From a candidate division WOR-1 bacterium RIFOXYB2_FULL_45_9 (GTDB lineage: Bacteria > Margulisbacteria > WOR-1 > O2-12-FULL-45-9 > XYB2-FULL-48-7): DNA of 64,000 bases. Positions 43,805 to 52,852 of this stretch are shown here, one piece after another. How positions within the stretch are numbered: position 1 is the first letter of the stretch; the number at the start of each line of letters is the position of its first letter. The DNA is taken from NCBI GenBank assembly GCA_001771575.1, contig MEUD01000001.1, forward strand, positions 541,277 to 605,276. The letters run 5' to 3'. A model generated the notes under the pieces. It did not search any database and had not been told where the DNA came from. It worked only from the letters and a program-made list of their open reading frames with translations. Position numbers and translations under genes: made by a program.

Positions 43805-44215
43805 CTAGAACTTATATCCGAGCTGGACCTGAATTTTTGCCGGATCGACGATATCGATCCCCGCCTCAACGAACATTGGCGGACGGCCAAAGACATTATC
43901 AAACACAAAAGAGAGGGCCAGTCCGGCTTTTGTATCGTTATTGCCGAAATACCCAACAATACCTAAGCCAAGAGAAAGAGGCATTCTCCCCATACTGGAC
44001 AAGGCAAACTTGCCTCCGGCGAAAGCGATCATCGGGTTCCTTCCGGTGTTCGCTTCCATCCCAAAACGGAGGCTCGCTCCGCTCCCCAGATATTCCTGGA
44101 AGATCAGACCCAAAGCCGCCCCATCGCGAATGCCGCCGACCATCGCCGGCTGAAGGGCAAACGATCCGGAAGCGAGAACGATTACGGAAACCAACATAAC
44201 GATTACTTTTTTCAT
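43805..44215 (-). CDS. Small secreted protein, probable outer membrane beta-barrel fragment-like
   Basis: A 136-residue protein with a signal peptide (MKKVIVMLVSVIVLASGSFA). The mature part is made of short amphipathic beta-strands (SLRFGMEANTG, PLSLGLGIVGYFG, AGLALSFVFDNVF) and ends in QVQLGYKF with a C-terminal Phe, the mark of outer membrane barrels, though it is small for a complete barrel. An AGGAGG site precedes the ATG. It may be the last gene of the efflux operon. Confidence 0.55.
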   Translation of the reverse strand: MKKVIVMLVSVIVLASGSFALQPAMVGGIRDGAALGLIFQEYLGSGASLRFGMEANTGRNPMIAFAGGKFALSSMGRMPLSLGLGIVGYFGNNDTKAGLALSFVFDNVFGRPPMFVEAGIDIVDPAKIQVQLGYKF

Positions 44216-44229
44216 TTTTTTCCTCCTGT

Positions 44230-45471
44230 TTATTTTAACCGTTCATATCCCAGCGAAAGATAATACTGATCGGCTCGGGCCAAATTCTCGATCGCCGACA
44301 AAAACTGGACCAGCGCCAATCTCGCCGCGTTCGCTTCTTCCGATTTAACGTCCTTTAACTGCGTGATGTTGGAAAAATACAGGTCGGCCCGCTCCTGCGC
44401 GTTGACGATCTCCGGCATCAACTCGGTCAGCCCCCGGTACTGGGCGTCAAGCCGGCTTCGCCAGCCGCCCGGGTCGACATTTTGCGGCGAATATGCAAGG
44501 ACCGAAAACTCGGTCGCCTCATCGCGCATCGCTAAAGCAACCTCATCAAGCCGGTCGGCCAGGTCTTTGCGCTCGGCAAAAGCGCTCGCCTTGGCCGCGT
44601 TCGCCAGATGAGGACCCGAATTCCTTTGCAGGAGCTCCTTAACTTCGGTCAACAAAGATTTGATCTCCCCTTCTTTTTCGAACGTTTTATGCAATTTACC
44701 TCCCCAGCCGACCAACTTGTCGTCGCCGCTCAAGTTGACGTATACCGGGGAAAAATAGGCCGACAGCGCGGCAAAGCCCCTTTCGTTAAGATATTCTTTT
44801 ATGTCGCCTCTCCCTAATATCGGATCGATCGAAGCGATCGCCAGGTCAAGCTCTTTGACGATCCGTTCGTCGTAGGTCGAGGTTGAAATATCGCGCCAGA
44901 TCAGAGCCAGCCATTTATAAAGAAGGGCTTTTTCGTAGCGGGCGGCGATCCAGCGGGGAGAGTTCTCGGCAAAGACCGGGAATTTATCCAGCTTAGGAGG
45001 GACCAAAGAAACGTAGAACTCCCTGGCCGCCTCAAGCTCACTCCCGGCGATCATCGGCCTGACCTGCACCCGATACTTGGTCAGGGCGAACCCGCGCAGA
45101 TCGTAGTACTTCCAATTCCCCAACAGATCGGTCTTGCTCTGCCGCTGGCTGTTTGACGACATAACCGATAATTTTTCAATCGAGGTGTCGACCCATTGCC
45201 AATGGGCGAAATCGAAATATTCCAGGGTCGGCTCCAGCGGAAGCTGGCTTTCGCTATAGTTCCTGATCTCCCAGCTTAAAAGAAACGATGGTTTGTTGTC
45301 GATCAAAGCGAGGCCGGGAGGCAAAAGAAGCGAGCCGCTCCACCGGACCTCGGCCGTGCCGTAAGGCGGCGGGGCCAGGTCAAGGTACAATTTCCCCAGA
45401 TCAAGCTCCGCTCCCCAGGCAAAACGGCCGCAGACCACCGCTAAAAGGAAAGATAATAATATTTTTTTCAT
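44230..45471 (-). CDS. Secreted protein of unknown function
   Basis: A 413-residue protein with a signal peptide (KKILLSFLLAVVCGRFAWGA). Residues 20-150 are beta-rich with a split FLLSWEIRNYSESQLPLEPT motif; residues 180-410 are mostly helical and charged. It looks periplasmic. No family recognised. It overlaps the hydrolase gene by 4 bases and is followed by the small barrel-like protein, so these three probably work together at the envelope. Confidence 0.55.
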   Translation of the reverse strand: MKKILLSFLLAVVCGRFAWGAELDLGKLYLDLAPPPYGTAEVRWSGSLLLPPGLALIDNKPSFLLSWEIRNYSESQLPLEPTLEYFDFAHWQWVDTSIEKLSVMSSNSQRQSKTDLLGNWKYYDLRGFALTKYRVQVRPMIAGSELEAAREFYVSLVPPKLDKFPVFAENSPRWIAARYEKALLYKWLALIWRDISTSTYDERIVKELDLAIASIDPILGRGDIKEYLNERGFAALSAYFSPVYVNLSGDDKLVGWGGKLHKTFEKEGEIKSLLTEVKELLQRNSGPHLANAAKASAFAERKDLADRLDEVALAMRDEATEFSVLAYSPQNVDPGGWRSRLDAQYRGLTELMPEIVNAQERADLYFSNITQLKDVKSEEANAARLALVQFLSAIENLARADQYYLSLGYERLK

Positions 45472-46403
45472 TTCTTAACCACCCGATCAAAGAATTTAAC
45501 GGTCCGCTCCATAACTGCCGGCCAGGCGGCGGCAAACTCATGAGGCTCCCCCGGGTATCCGTAGAATGATACCTCTTTTCCATTTTTTTTCAAGGCCTGG
45601 TCGGTTCGCTTCGACCAGTCAATCGGGACCGACTGATCGGCGGTCCCGTGATGGATCATGACCGGGGCCAAGACCTTATCAAAATAATTGATCGCCGAGA
45701 GTCGGCCCCAAAATTCCGGATTGCTTTCCGGCGACCCAAAGCGAGCAAGGATCCTTTCGGCGATCGCCTGGTTCCCTTTGCGGCGCCAGAGCCAGCGCGA
45801 GAAATTATCGCGGTAATCGGCGCTGACCGGAGCGAAAAGGACCGCCGCTTTCACCAGTTCCGGCCTGGTCACCAAAACATTGAGCACCACCCCGCCACCC
45901 ATGGAGTGGCCAAGCATACCGATCCGCTCCCCGTCAAAAAAGGGATAGTCGCTCCGCTTAACCGCCAGAACAGCGTTGATGGCGTCTTCAACGTAACCGA
46001 GGCGGAACCCGGCGTCAACATCGTCGTCTTTATCGGAGAAGGCGTGGTTGCGGTAGTCGGGATGGATCACAATATAGCCGCGGCGGGCCAAATAATCCTG
46101 TTCCCGCTTCAACCCGCGGCCGTTGGTATATATCTTTGGATTGATGTAGCCGTGGTTGAGGATCAGGACCGGAAAGGGCCCCTTCCCGGAGGGAACATTC
46201 ATGATCCCCGATATTTTCAGGTCATTACTATAGTATGTAATGTAATAGCGGGTATATTTTGCGTTTCTGGCCAAGACCCGCCCAAGCTTAAGATCGCGGC
46301 CGACCAGGCTTTTCTCCATCAAACCCGGCAGAGACGGCGAGCTCTCTCCAAAAACAGGAAAGACCAAAAGGAAGAGTAAGATCGCGGCTATTGGCAACTG
46401 CAC
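45468..46403 (-). CDS. Secreted alpha/beta hydrolase (dienelactone hydrolase/prolyl oligopeptidase type)
   Basis: A 311-residue protein with a signal peptide (QLPIAAILLFLLVFPVFGE) starting at a GTG codon. FPVLILNHGYINP is the oxyanion region, GMLGHSMGGGVVLNVL holds the nucleophile Ser, and the C-terminal MIHHGTADQSVPIDW and GEPHEFAA carry the Asp and His of the triad. The esterase or peptidase substrate is not known. It starts 16 bases after the TolC gene, in the efflux operon. Confidence 0.8.
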   Translation of the reverse strand: MQLPIAAILLFLLVFPVFGESSPSLPGLMEKSLVGRDLKLGRVLARNAKYTRYYITYYSNDLKISGIMNVPSGKGPFPVLILNHGYINPKIYTNGRGLKREQDYLARRGYIVIHPDYRNHAFSDKDDDVDAGFRLGYVEDAINAVLAVKRSDYPFFDGERIGMLGHSMGGGVVLNVLVTRPELVKAAVLFAPVSADYRDNFSRWLWRRKGNQAIAERILARFGSPESNPEFWGRLSAINYFDKVLAPVMIHHGTADQSVPIDWSKRTDQALKKNGKEVSFYGYPGEPHEFAAAWPAVMERTVKFFDRVVKK

Positions 46404-46418
46404 CTGACTATTCTGCCA

Positions 46419-47687
46419 TTAAAATATCGGTTTGCCAACCACCTTATTTATCTTCGCTTTAGCGATCTCAAGATCGTACTTTGCCCCCCAGAGAGTGTTC
46501 TCGGCGGCGGTAAGAGCGGTCCGGGAATCGAGCAGGGACAAGAAAGTGGTGATATGCTGTTCATAGTTGACCTCGCTAAGCCGCATCGTCTTTTGCGCCA
46601 GGTCAGCAGCCGCCTGGGCGGCGGCGATCTGTTCTTCCGCCGCCTGATATTCCAGGTTGGCGGAGCGGACCTCAAGTTCGATCCCATCGCGCAATTGGTC
46701 CCCCTGCGCCCGGGCGGCTTGATAGCCGGCCTCGGCTTCCGCCACTTTCCCCCTGGTCTCAAAACTGTCAAAAATATTCCAGGAACCGCTTAAAAACACC
46801 TGCCAGGAATCCAGGTCAAGGTTCAGGCCGGCCGCTGGATAATACGAGATAGACCGGCCGCTGGAGCCGACCAGCATGAATGACGGCCAATAATTGGCCG
46901 CCGCCAGACCGACGCTCTCTTTGGCAATGGTCAGCCCTTCCCGAAATGAACGATAATCGGGCCGCTCGGCCAAAGCCTGGGCCAGGAGCTCCGAAAAAGC
47001 GGGAAGGCTTGACGCGCCGGTAAACGAGATGTCTTCGAGCTCCCGCTCTGAAACGCTCCCTCCACCCAATAAATTATTGAACGCCGCTTCCGCCAACTGC
47101 AAGCCGGAACGAGCTTTGATCCTAGCGACTTTGTTATTTAAAAGCTCGGTTTCGATCCTCATGACCCCTTCCCGTCCGATAATACCGGAATCATAATAGA
47201 TCCGGGAAAGCTTCAGGTATTTCTCCAGCGACTCCCCCGCTTTTTCGACGACCTGTTTCCCTTTCCGGGCTTTGAGAACGCCGTAATAAGCGCTGGTAAC
47301 GGAAAAAGCAACATCGCTTTCGGTCCGGCGCAATTCTTCCCGGGCACCTCTGTATCCCGCGCCGGCGATGGTCAACAGCTTCGGCAAACTGACGATAAAG
47401 ACCGGCTGGGTGAGCGATAAAGTGTAAGTTTTTATGTCGGCCGCTTCATTGGGAGGAACGATCGACTCCTGATAATACTTCCCAACTCCCCCTTCCAATT
47501 TGAGCCGGGGGAAAAGGGCCGATCTCGCCTGGACCAGCCTGCTGGAAGCGGCGTCAAGGGTCGCTCTCGCGGCGATAACCCGAGGGTTTTTGGCCAGGGC
47601 CAGCTCGACCGAGTCGTTCACGGTCAAAGCGCCGGCGGGACCGATCAGCCCCAAAACAACGATCAACAGGCACGCTATTTTCCTCAT
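46419..47687 (-). CDS. TolC-family outer membrane efflux channel
   Basis: A 422-residue outer membrane protein. Signal peptide MRKIACLLIVVLGLIGPAGA, then two copies of the TolC repeat (VNDSVELALAKNPRVIAARA near 21-40 and LAQALAERPDYRSFREGL), with long amphipathic helices such as ELEVRSANLEYQAAEEQIAA. It makes the exit tunnel for the RND pump encoded upstream. The ATG at 47687 overlaps the RND stop codon; the longer frame reads out of frame through that gene. Confidence 0.9.
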   Translation of the reverse strand: MRKIACLLIVVLGLIGPAGALTVNDSVELALAKNPRVIAARATLDAASSRLVQARSALFPRLKLEGGVGKYYQESIVPPNEAADIKTYTLSLTQPVFIVSLPKLLTIAGAGYRGAREELRRTESDVAFSVTSAYYGVLKARKGKQVVEKAGESLEKYLKLSRIYYDSGIIGREGVMRIETELLNNKVARIKARSGLQLAEAAFNNLLGGGSVSERELEDISFTGASSLPAFSELLAQALAERPDYRSFREGLTIAKESVGLAAANYWPSFMLVGSSGRSISYYPAAGLNLDLDSWQVFLSGSWNIFDSFETRGKVAEAEAGYQAARAQGDQLRDGIELEVRSANLEYQAAEEQIAAAQAAADLAQKTMRLSEVNYEQHITTFLSLLDSRTALTAAENTLWGAKYDLEIAKAKINKVVGKPIF

Positions 47688-50600
47688 CGCTTTTCCTCCA
47701 AACCGTCCGGCCGCCGGGCGAGCCGTCTTTCGATCGCGTAGTAAAGGGTCGGGACAAAGATCAGCGTGATGGTCACGGAGACCACCAGTCCGCCAATTAC
47801 CGTGACCGCCATCGGCTTCCAAAAAGTGGACCCTTCGCCACCGCTTAGCACGATCGGCATCAACCCAAGGATGGTCGTCAGCGACGTCATCAGGATCGGA
47901 CGGAGCCTGCTCCGGCCCGCCTCTTTGATCGCCTCTTCAAGTCCGGTCCCGCGCGACCGGAGGATATTGATAAAGTCGACCAGCACAATCGCGTTCTTGA
48001 CCGCCACGCCGGTGACCAGGATCAAACCGATAAACGCCATAACGCTGAACGAGATCCCGCTCAAGAAAAGGGCCCAAACGACCCCGACCAGAGCGAAGGG
48101 GATGGAAAACATAATAATGAACGGCATCAGAAAAGATTCGAACTGCGCCACCATCACCAAATAGATCAAAGCGATCGCCAAAAGAAGGGCGATAAAAAGC
48201 GAGCGGAAACTTTCCGCGATCTGCTCCGAATTACCGGCGATCTTGACCGTCACGTCGTCGGGGAGGCTGGTCCCGGCCAGGACCCCGCGAATATCGCCGG
48301 TAATGTCGCCGAGCGACCGGCCAAAATAATCGGCCTCCACTTTGACGATCCGCTGTTGGTTCTTGCGCTGGATGACCTGCGGTCCGCCGCGCAGACTAAC
48401 CGCCGCGATATTCCCCAGCGCGATTGTTTGGCCCGTCCGGGTAGTGATAAAAACGTTCTTGATGTCTTCAATTGAGCGGCGGTCGGACTCCTTGAGCTGA
48501 ACAAAGATGTCGTACTGGTCGCCGCCGACCCGGTATTTGGAAACCGCGGTACCGTAGAGGTAAGCGCGGGCCGCCATCGCCACGTCGTACATGGAAAGCC
48601 CCAGGCTGGCCGCTTTTCGGCGGTCGACCTGCAGGGCGTATTCCGGGATCGCCTTTTCCCTGGAAAGGGTCGGGTCGACAACCCCAGGTATTTTTTCCAA
48701 TTTACTCTTGAGCTGATCGGCGACCGCGTCGATCTTGTCAAAATCGGTGCCGTAGATCTCCAGCGTCACCGGCTTGCCGCCACCCGCCATCTGGTTGGCC
48801 CCGCTGGAAGCAAAATCTATCCCTTTTAGTCCGGGGATCGCAAAAGCCAGTTCAGCGATCGCCCGCTCCAACTGCTTGATGTCCCGGCGCCGCTGATCAA
48901 GGGGAACGACCTTAAGATAAAGACGTCCGTAATTCGCCCCGGTCTTGGAAGAGAGGCTCATCCGTCCGGCGGTCGATCCGGCGCTGACCATGACGAATTC
49001 GGTCTCCGGCACTTCCCGGCGGATCCGCTCCGCCAGGCGGCGCATCGCTCCGGCGGTCTGGTCCCAGCGACTGCCGGCCGGCATCTCCACCGTCGCGGTG
49101 ATCAAGCCGCTGTCCTGCTCCGGAAAAAATTCACTGCCGGTCAAGGTAAAGAGCCCCATGCTAAGAACAAAGAAAAGGGATAAAGAGACCAGGACCTTCC
49201 GCCGGTTGGCAAGCGCCCAGGCGAGGAGCCCCTTATACCAGGAATCGATCGCTTCAAATATTTTTTCGCTCCGGTCATGGAAATTCCGCCAAAACCCCGG
49301 CTGGTCTTTCTTTTCGTCCAACCTGATCATTTTGGCGCAAAGCATGGGGGTTATGGTCATCGCGGTCACCAGCGACATTGCCATCACGACGATCGAAATG
49401 GCGGCCAGCTGATTAAAAAAGATCCCGATAAACCCCTGGACCAAAAGGAGCGGGATAAAGATCACCAGGTTGGTGGCGGTGGAGGAGATGACCGCGCTGG
49501 CAACCTCTTCGGTCCCGGCGATCGCCGCTTCCCGCGGAGGCTCGCGTTTACCATCAAGATGCTGGTAAAAGTTTTCCAGGACGACGATCGCGTCGTCGAC
49601 CACCACCCCAATCGAGATAATGATCGAAGCGAGAGAAATAATGTTGATGGTCGCGCTGGACGCCGACATATATATGAATGCCGCCAGGATCGAGATCGGG
49701 ATCGCCAGCGAAACGATGAACGAACCGCGAAAGTTGCGCAGAAAGAAAAGAACGGTCAGCACCACGAAAAAGAACGACCAGTACAGGGTCTGAGTCAGTT
49801 CGTCGATCTGGCGGACGATCGATTCGGAAGTGTCCTGCACGTAAGTGATCTTCACGTCCGGCGGAAGTTCCGGCATCAGCCTGGCCAGTTCGCGGCGGAT
49901 CGAGTTGACCACGTTGACCGTGTTGGCCCCCGATTGTTTTTGAACCTGGATCATCACCCCCGCTTTGCCGTCAACCTCGGTCAGGTTGTCCTGTTCCTTG
50001 AAACCGTCGCTGACGGAAGCGACGTCGGACAAATAGACGGCCTTGCCGTTGTAGCTCCCGACGATCGTCTTGCCGATCTCATCGATCGAGCCAAACTCCC
50101 CCGGGACCCTGATCCCGTATTCCAGAGCGCCGGATTTGATACTGCCGGCCGGAACCGAAAGGTTGGCCGACTGCAGGGCCAGGTTGAGCTGGTTGATCGA
50201 TAAATGGTAGGCCTTAAGCCGCCCCCGGTCGACGTTGACATTGATCTGGCGGACCAGGCCGCCGAGAATATTGACGGTCCCGACGCCGCCGATCCTCTTG
50301 AGCGCCGGAGAGATCTTTTTATCGGCCAGCTGGTAAAGGGACGAGTACGACTCGTCGGCGGAAACACCAAAGACCAGGACCGGGATCTGCGACAGATCGA
50401 ACTTAAAGATCGTCGACGGCTGGATGTCGTCCGGAAGCCGACTGCGGATGAGGTCCATTTTGTCGCGGACATCGGCCGACGCCGGATCGAGATCGGTCCC
50501 CCACTTAAAAGCGATCGTCACGGTGGAAATGTTCTCGGAACTGTCGGAGGTGATCCGATCGATGTTCGGCACGGTCGCGACCGCGTCTTCAATAACTTTT

Positions 50601-50785
50601 GAGACCGACGTTTCAATGTCTTCCGGCCCCGCTCCCGGATAGGGAGTGATGATGGTCAGGGTCGGGATGGAAATATTGGGAAGAAAATCAAGCGGCAGTC
50701 GGGAAAAGCTATAATACCCAACGATCAAAAAGATCAGATAAAGGGAGATGGTAAATAACGGCCGGGTGACGAACCTTTTGATCAT
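47684..50785 (-). CDS. RND efflux transporter, AcrB/HAE1 family
   Basis: A 1033-residue inner membrane transporter with the usual 1+5+1+5 helices and two large periplasmic loops. It begins MIKRFVTRPLFTISLYLIFL and has PGAGPEDIETSVSKVIEDAV; the proton relay Asp pair is in IISIGVVVDDAIVVLEN near 400, and the second half shows LILVTGVAVKNAIVLVDFIN. It exports drugs, dyes or lipids as a proton antiporter with the adaptor and TolC encoded next to it. It overlaps both neighbouring genes by 4 bases. Confidence 0.95.
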   Translation of the reverse strand: MIKRFVTRPLFTISLYLIFLIVGYYSFSRLPLDFLPNISIPTLTIITPYPGAGPEDIETSVSKVIEDAVATVPNIDRITSDSSENISTVTIAFKWGTDLDPASADVRDKMDLIRSRLPDDIQPSTIFKFDLSQIPVLVFGVSADESYSSLYQLADKKISPALKRIGGVGTVNILGGLVRQINVNVDRGRLKAYHLSINQLNLALQSANLSVPAGSIKSGALEYGIRVPGEFGSIDEIGKTIVGSYNGKAVYLSDVASVSDGFKEQDNLTEVDGKAGVMIQVQKQSGANTVNVVNSIRRELARLMPELPPDVKITYVQDTSESIVRQIDELTQTLYWSFFFVVLTVLFFLRNFRGSFIVSLAIPISILAAFIYMSASSATINIISLASIIISIGVVVDDAIVVLENFYQHLDGKREPPREAAIAGTEEVASAVISSTATNLVIFIPLLLVQGFIGIFFNQLAAISIVVMAMSLVTAMTITPMLCAKMIRLDEKKDQPGFWRNFHDRSEKIFEAIDSWYKGLLAWALANRRKVLVSLSLFFVLSMGLFTLTGSEFFPEQDSGLITATVEMPAGSRWDQTAGAMRRLAERIRREVPETEFVMVSAGSTAGRMSLSSKTGANYGRLYLKVVPLDQRRRDIKQLERAIAELAFAIPGLKGIDFASSGANQMAGGGKPVTLEIYGTDFDKIDAVADQLKSKLEKIPGVVDPTLSREKAIPEYALQVDRRKAASLGLSMYDVAMAARAYLYGTAVSKYRVGGDQYDIFVQLKESDRRSIEDIKNVFITTRTGQTIALGNIAAVSLRGGPQVIQRKNQQRIVKVEADYFGRSLGDITGDIRGVLAGTSLPDDVTVKIAGNSEQIAESFRSLFIALLLAIALIYLVMVAQFESFLMPFIIMFSIPFALVGVVWALFLSGISFSVMAFIGLILVTGVAVKNAIVLVDFINILRSRGTGLEEAIKEAGRSRLRPILMTSLTTILGLMPIVLSGGEGSTFWKPMAVTVIGGLVVSVTITLIFVPTLYYAIERRLARRPDGLEEKR

Positions 50786-51687
50786 TGCTTAACTACCTCG
50801 ACCCGGGACCCGTTTTTGACCACCCGCTGTCCAAGGACGATCACTTGATCAAGAGGGGAAAGGCCGGATGTGACCTGAACAGTGCTCCCGTTTTCAAGGC
50901 CAAGCTCGACCGGCCGCTTCTCCGCGATCCCCTGCCTGACCAGATAAACGTATTTTTCCCCATCTCCCAGGACCGCGTCAAACGGGATCAGGGTCGCGTT
51001 CACCACTCTTTTCAGCACCAGATCGACCCGGGCGAACATCCCCGGCTTGATCCGGCGGCGCTGGTTGGAAAGCATAATCTCGATCTGGGTGGTCCGGCTC
51101 ATCGGATCGATCACCGGACGGACGTTGCTGACGACGCCGCGGAAAAGTTCGTTCGGCAGGGCGTCGAGGGAAATATCGGCCTGGGTCCCTTTGGCGATAT
51201 TAGAATAATATTTTTCAGGAACATCGGCGTAGATCTTGACCCGATCGATGCCGTACACGACAAAGACCGGCGAAACGCTCCCGCCCGCCTGGGAAGTGAC
51301 CTGATCCCCAACCCTGACCAGCTGGATCCCCACTACCCCACTGATCGGCGATTTGACAACCAGGTCTTCATAAAGGTCGTCGGTCGGATCGATCCCGGCG
51401 ACGTAAGAGAGAAGCTTGCTTCCCTTGCTGACATAATCTCCTTCTTTAACGTAGAGCTCTTCAACCCGGCCGGTCGTCCGGGGACGAACCGAGACCTCGG
51501 TCTCCGCTTTAATGTCGCCGTTCAAGATCAATCTCTCTTCGATCAATCCGATCCTGGGAGAAACCGCCACGACCGGGATCACCCTTTCGGACTTGACCTC
51601 TTTTCCCCCTCCCAAACGACTGACCAGTCGAAAACCGAACAAGAGTACAATAATGATCAAGACCGCCAAAATTATTTTTTTATTCAT
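50782..51687 (-). CDS. RND periplasmic adaptor (membrane fusion protein)
   Basis: A 301-residue HlyD/AcrA-like adaptor. An N-terminal membrane anchor (IILAVLIIIVLLFGFRLV), then VRPRTTGRVEELYVKEGDYV and SPISGVVGIQLVRVGDQVTS (lipoyl halves), a beta-barrel region (VKIYADVPEKYYSNIAKGTQ) and the membrane-proximal domain. The alpha-hairpin between the lipoyl halves is very short, as in the CusB/short-hairpin types. It joins the RND protein to TolC. It overlaps the MarR gene by 8 bases. Confidence 0.92.
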   Translation of the reverse strand: MNKKIILAVLIIIVLLFGFRLVSRLGGGKEVKSERVIPVVAVSPRIGLIEERLILNGDIKAETEVSVRPRTTGRVEELYVKEGDYVSKGSKLLSYVAGIDPTDDLYEDLVVKSPISGVVGIQLVRVGDQVTSQAGGSVSPVFVVYGIDRVKIYADVPEKYYSNIAKGTQADISLDALPNELFRGVVSNVRPVIDPMSRTTQIEIMLSNQRRRIKPGMFARVDLVLKRVVNATLIPFDAVLGDGEKYVYLVRQGIAEKRPVELGLENGSTVQVTSGLSPLDQVIVLGQRVVKNGSRVEVVKQ

Positions 51688-52126
51688 GTTTCTCCCCTTT
51701 CATAGCTTCAGCGATCTTTTCCATGATCGAGAGAAGGGTCTCCCGGTCTTTGGAAGTTATCCTGCCGAAAATATCGGTCAAATGCCGTCTTTTGGCCTCC
51801 CGAACGTCGTCATAGAGCTTTTTCCCTTCCTTGGTCAGCCCGATCCTGACGATCCGGCGGTCCTCGGGGTCTTCGCTCCGTTCAACAAAACCATCGCGCA
51901 GAAGACGGTCGACCATGGTGGTCACGTTGGCCAGGGTGACACCGAGCGCCGCGCTGATATCGGACATCTTGCAGTTTTTATGTTCGCGCACGACCCTCAT
52001 CACCAGGCATTGCGGCATGGTAATGTCGCAATTATCCGGGAGGTCGCGCAATTGAAAACTATTTATGACCACCGGAGCTAATTCTTCCAAACGATCCACA
52101 AAGGACTTCAGACTGGCGTCAACCAT
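51680..52126 (-). CDS. MarR-family repressor of the efflux operon
   Basis: A 148-residue winged-helix protein. MPQCLVMRVVREHKNCKMSD, LGVTLANVTTMVDRLLRDGF and ERSEDPEDRRIVRIGLTKEG are the MarR recognition helix and wing. It is the first gene of the RND operon, so it should repress the pump until a ligand binds. It has a true leader of about 25 bases with an AGAGGTG site, and palindromes overlap its promoter. Confidence 0.92.
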   Translation of the reverse strand: MVDASLKSFVDRLEELAPVVINSFQLRDLPDNCDITMPQCLVMRVVREHKNCKMSDISAALGVTLANVTTMVDRLLRDGFVERSEDPEDRRIVRIGLTKEGKKLYDDVREAKRRHLTDIFGRITSKDRETLLSIMEKIAEAMKGEKHE

Positions 52127-52144
52127 TCGGCACCTCTTTATTGG

Positions 52145-52187
52145 TTAAGCTACTTAATAGTTTAGTATGTTAACTATTATTTGTCAA
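52145..52187 (-). promoter_or_regulatory. Promoter and two operators of the MarR-RND operon
   Basis: TTGACA (52182-52187) and TAAACT (52159-52164) with a 17-base spacer; start of transcription near 52152. A perfect 7-base inverted repeat AATAGTT-N9-AACTATT (52156-52178) covers the -10 box and most of the spacer, and a second, TTAAG-CTA-CTTAA (52145-52157), covers the transcription start. Both suit a MarR dimer. Confidence 0.75.
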
Positions 52188-52205
52188 CCGGGGAAGTTGG
52201 CCGCG

Positions 52206-52817
52206 CTACCTGGAGAGGCGGTCGAGGCTCTTTTTGAGGCGGGAAGCGGTGCCGGTTCCCGGAGAGATCGGCCCGCCCTTTAAAATACGGACCCGGGAAA
52301 AAGGGAGGGGAAGAATATATTTGTCCCAGCGCCAGAAGAGCTTTAAATTTAACGGTGAAAACAGGCCGACCGGGACGATCCTGACCCCCGCCTTTTCCGC
52401 TAAAAAAAAGACCCCCGGTTTGACGGCAAAGGGAGGGCCGGACGGACCATCGACCGCCACGACCGCGTCGTACCCTTCTTTGATCAGTTTGATCATCTTG
52501 CTCATCGCCCGGGCGGTCGCCAGCTTATCGCGCTGGAAATTGACCGCGATGATCTCATAACCAAGCCAGCGGGCGCAGTTAGACAGGACCCGTCCCCGCG
52601 GCTCCGCCGAGACCAATAAAACGACCCTTCGAAAGCGGTAAAGATAGAACATCACGAAGGTCGCTTGGTGCCAGACCGCAAAAATAACGCTCTCCCCTCT
52701 TTTTTCAAAACGCTCCCGCCAGGGGATATCGTAGCGGATAGTTTTGCAGACCAAGGTCCAGGCAAGGTAGAGCATGATTGAAGCGGCATATTCCAGTAAT
52801 CGGCGCATCACCGGCAT
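52206..52817 (-). CDS. DUF374 lysophospholipid-acyltransferase-like protein
   Basis: About 203 residues from MPVMRRLLEYAASIMLYLAW. It has a hydrophobic N-terminus, VIFAVWHQATFVMFYLYRFR with the acyltransferase-like H, VSAEPRGRVLSNCARWLGY, and VVAVDGPSGPPFAVKPGVFF, the most conserved DUF374 segment. The family is related to lipid A/phospholipid acyltransferases and probably adds an acyl chain to a lipid A or similar glycolipid. An AGGTG site lies 7 bases before the ATG at 52817. Confidence 0.82.
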   Translation of the reverse strand: MPVMRRLLEYAASIMLYLAWTLVCKTIRYDIPWRERFEKRGESVIFAVWHQATFVMFYLYRFRRVVLLVSAEPRGRVLSNCARWLGYEIIAVNFQRDKLATARAMSKMIKLIKEGYDAVVAVDGPSGPPFAVKPGVFFLAEKAGVRIVPVGLFSPLNLKLFWRWDKYILPLPFSRVRILKGGPISPGTGTASRLKKSLDRLSR

Positions 52818-52830
52818 TTTAGCACACCTA

Positions 52831-52852
52831 TATAATGTATAATAATTAAGCC
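52831..52852 (+). promoter_or_regulatory. Double -10 box before the radical SAM gene
   Basis: Two TATAAT boxes (52831-52836 and 52838-52843) lie 9-16 bases before the ATG at 52853, with no ribosome site and no good -35 box. From the second, transcription would start near 52850, giving a 3-base leader. The region is shared with the divergent DUF374 gene. Confidence 0.5.

Noticed and set aside
47688-47822. N-terminal extension of the TolC-family protein
   Set aside because: It overlaps the RND gene in another frame and hides the signal peptide starting at 47687.
49277-50203. 308-codon open frame on the plus strand
   Set aside because: It is antisense to the RND transporter and has only low-complexity His/Asp/Arg sequence.
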